DNA of 34,298 nt from Defluviicoccus sp. (GTDB lineage: Bacteria; Pseudomonadota; Alphaproteobacteria; MPNO01). A program made the translations under genes and the position numbers. Where the stretch lies: positions 1 to 34,298 of the forward strand of contig JAPPIT010000025.1 of NCBI GenBank assembly GCA_028820505.1. The letters run 5' to 3'. The notes under the pieces were generated by a model, which saw only the letters and a program-made list of their open reading frames with translations, did no database searches and was not told where the DNA came from. Below are positions 34,230-34,298 of this stretch, in pieces. The stretch's first letter is position 1, and the number at the start of each line of letters is the position of its first letter.

Positions 34230-34298
<69 letters not shown>

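Overview
The window is a 34.3 kb high-GC (roughly two thirds G+C) chromosomal segment from an alphaproteobacterium, most likely Rhodospirillales-like or a relative. The basis is gene order: rpsF-rpsR-DUF2232-rplI, fabD-fabG-acpP-fabF-mltG, yicC-gmk, surA-pdxA-rsmA, pepA-holC-ndk, purM-purN divergent from DUF2066-pgsA-perM-hda, rnd divergent from aspS, rpmG, rnr-topA-dprA-plsY. Nearly all of it is core housekeeping DNA. I see no prophage, CRISPR array, transposase, rRNA or tRNA.

Layout. 1-303: no confident gene, one palindromic repeat. 304-3421 (minus): ribosomal protein operon rpsF-rpsR-DUF2232-rplI, then nadK. 3702-8159 (plus): fatty acid synthesis genes fabD, fabG, acpP, fabF, then mltG. 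8160-8487: repeats. 8488-9837 (minus): rmuC. 9962-11543 (plus): yicC-gmk, overlapping convergently with surA-pdxA-rsmA (minus, 11518-14653). 14858-17305 (plus): pepA-holC, ndk. 17321-19171 (minus): a 42-residue cytochrome oxidase subunit IV-like protein, purN, purM. 19328-22767 (plus): DUF2066 protein, CDP-alcohol phosphatidyltransferase, PerM/AI-2E permease, Hda, with stop/start overlaps joining the last three to what precedes them. 22757-24632 (minus): glutamine amidotransferase and rnd. 24797-26590 (plus): aspS. 26583-26750 (minus): rpmG. 26941-27564 (plus): YrbL-like kinase-fold gene. 27587-33975 (minus): plsY-dprA-topA-rnr. 34106-34298: repeat, then a poly-G sequencing artifact.

Functional themes are translation (S6, S18, L9, L33, AspRS, RsmA), fatty acid and phospholipid synthesis (FabD/G/F, ACP, PlsY, PgsA-like), envelope maturation (MltG, SurA), nucleotide and cofactor synthesis (PurM, PurN, Gmk, Ndk, NadK, PdxA), DNA metabolism (HolC, Hda, TopA, DprA, RmuC) and RNA decay (RNase R, RNase D, YicC).

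The interest lies in departures from the expected order and in small details. lptF-lptG-lptD are missing between surA and pepA. ppk-ppx are missing between hda and rnd, where an amidotransferase sits instead. RNase R lacks its N-terminal domain. Conserved purM coding sequence continues upstream of any ATG, GTG or TTG. A YrbL-like gene sits between rpmG and rnr. Two genes (yicC, rnd) have -10 boxes exactly 7 nt before the ATG, as in leaderless mRNAs. A palindromic repeat family keeps its flanks while its stem changes in a compensated way.
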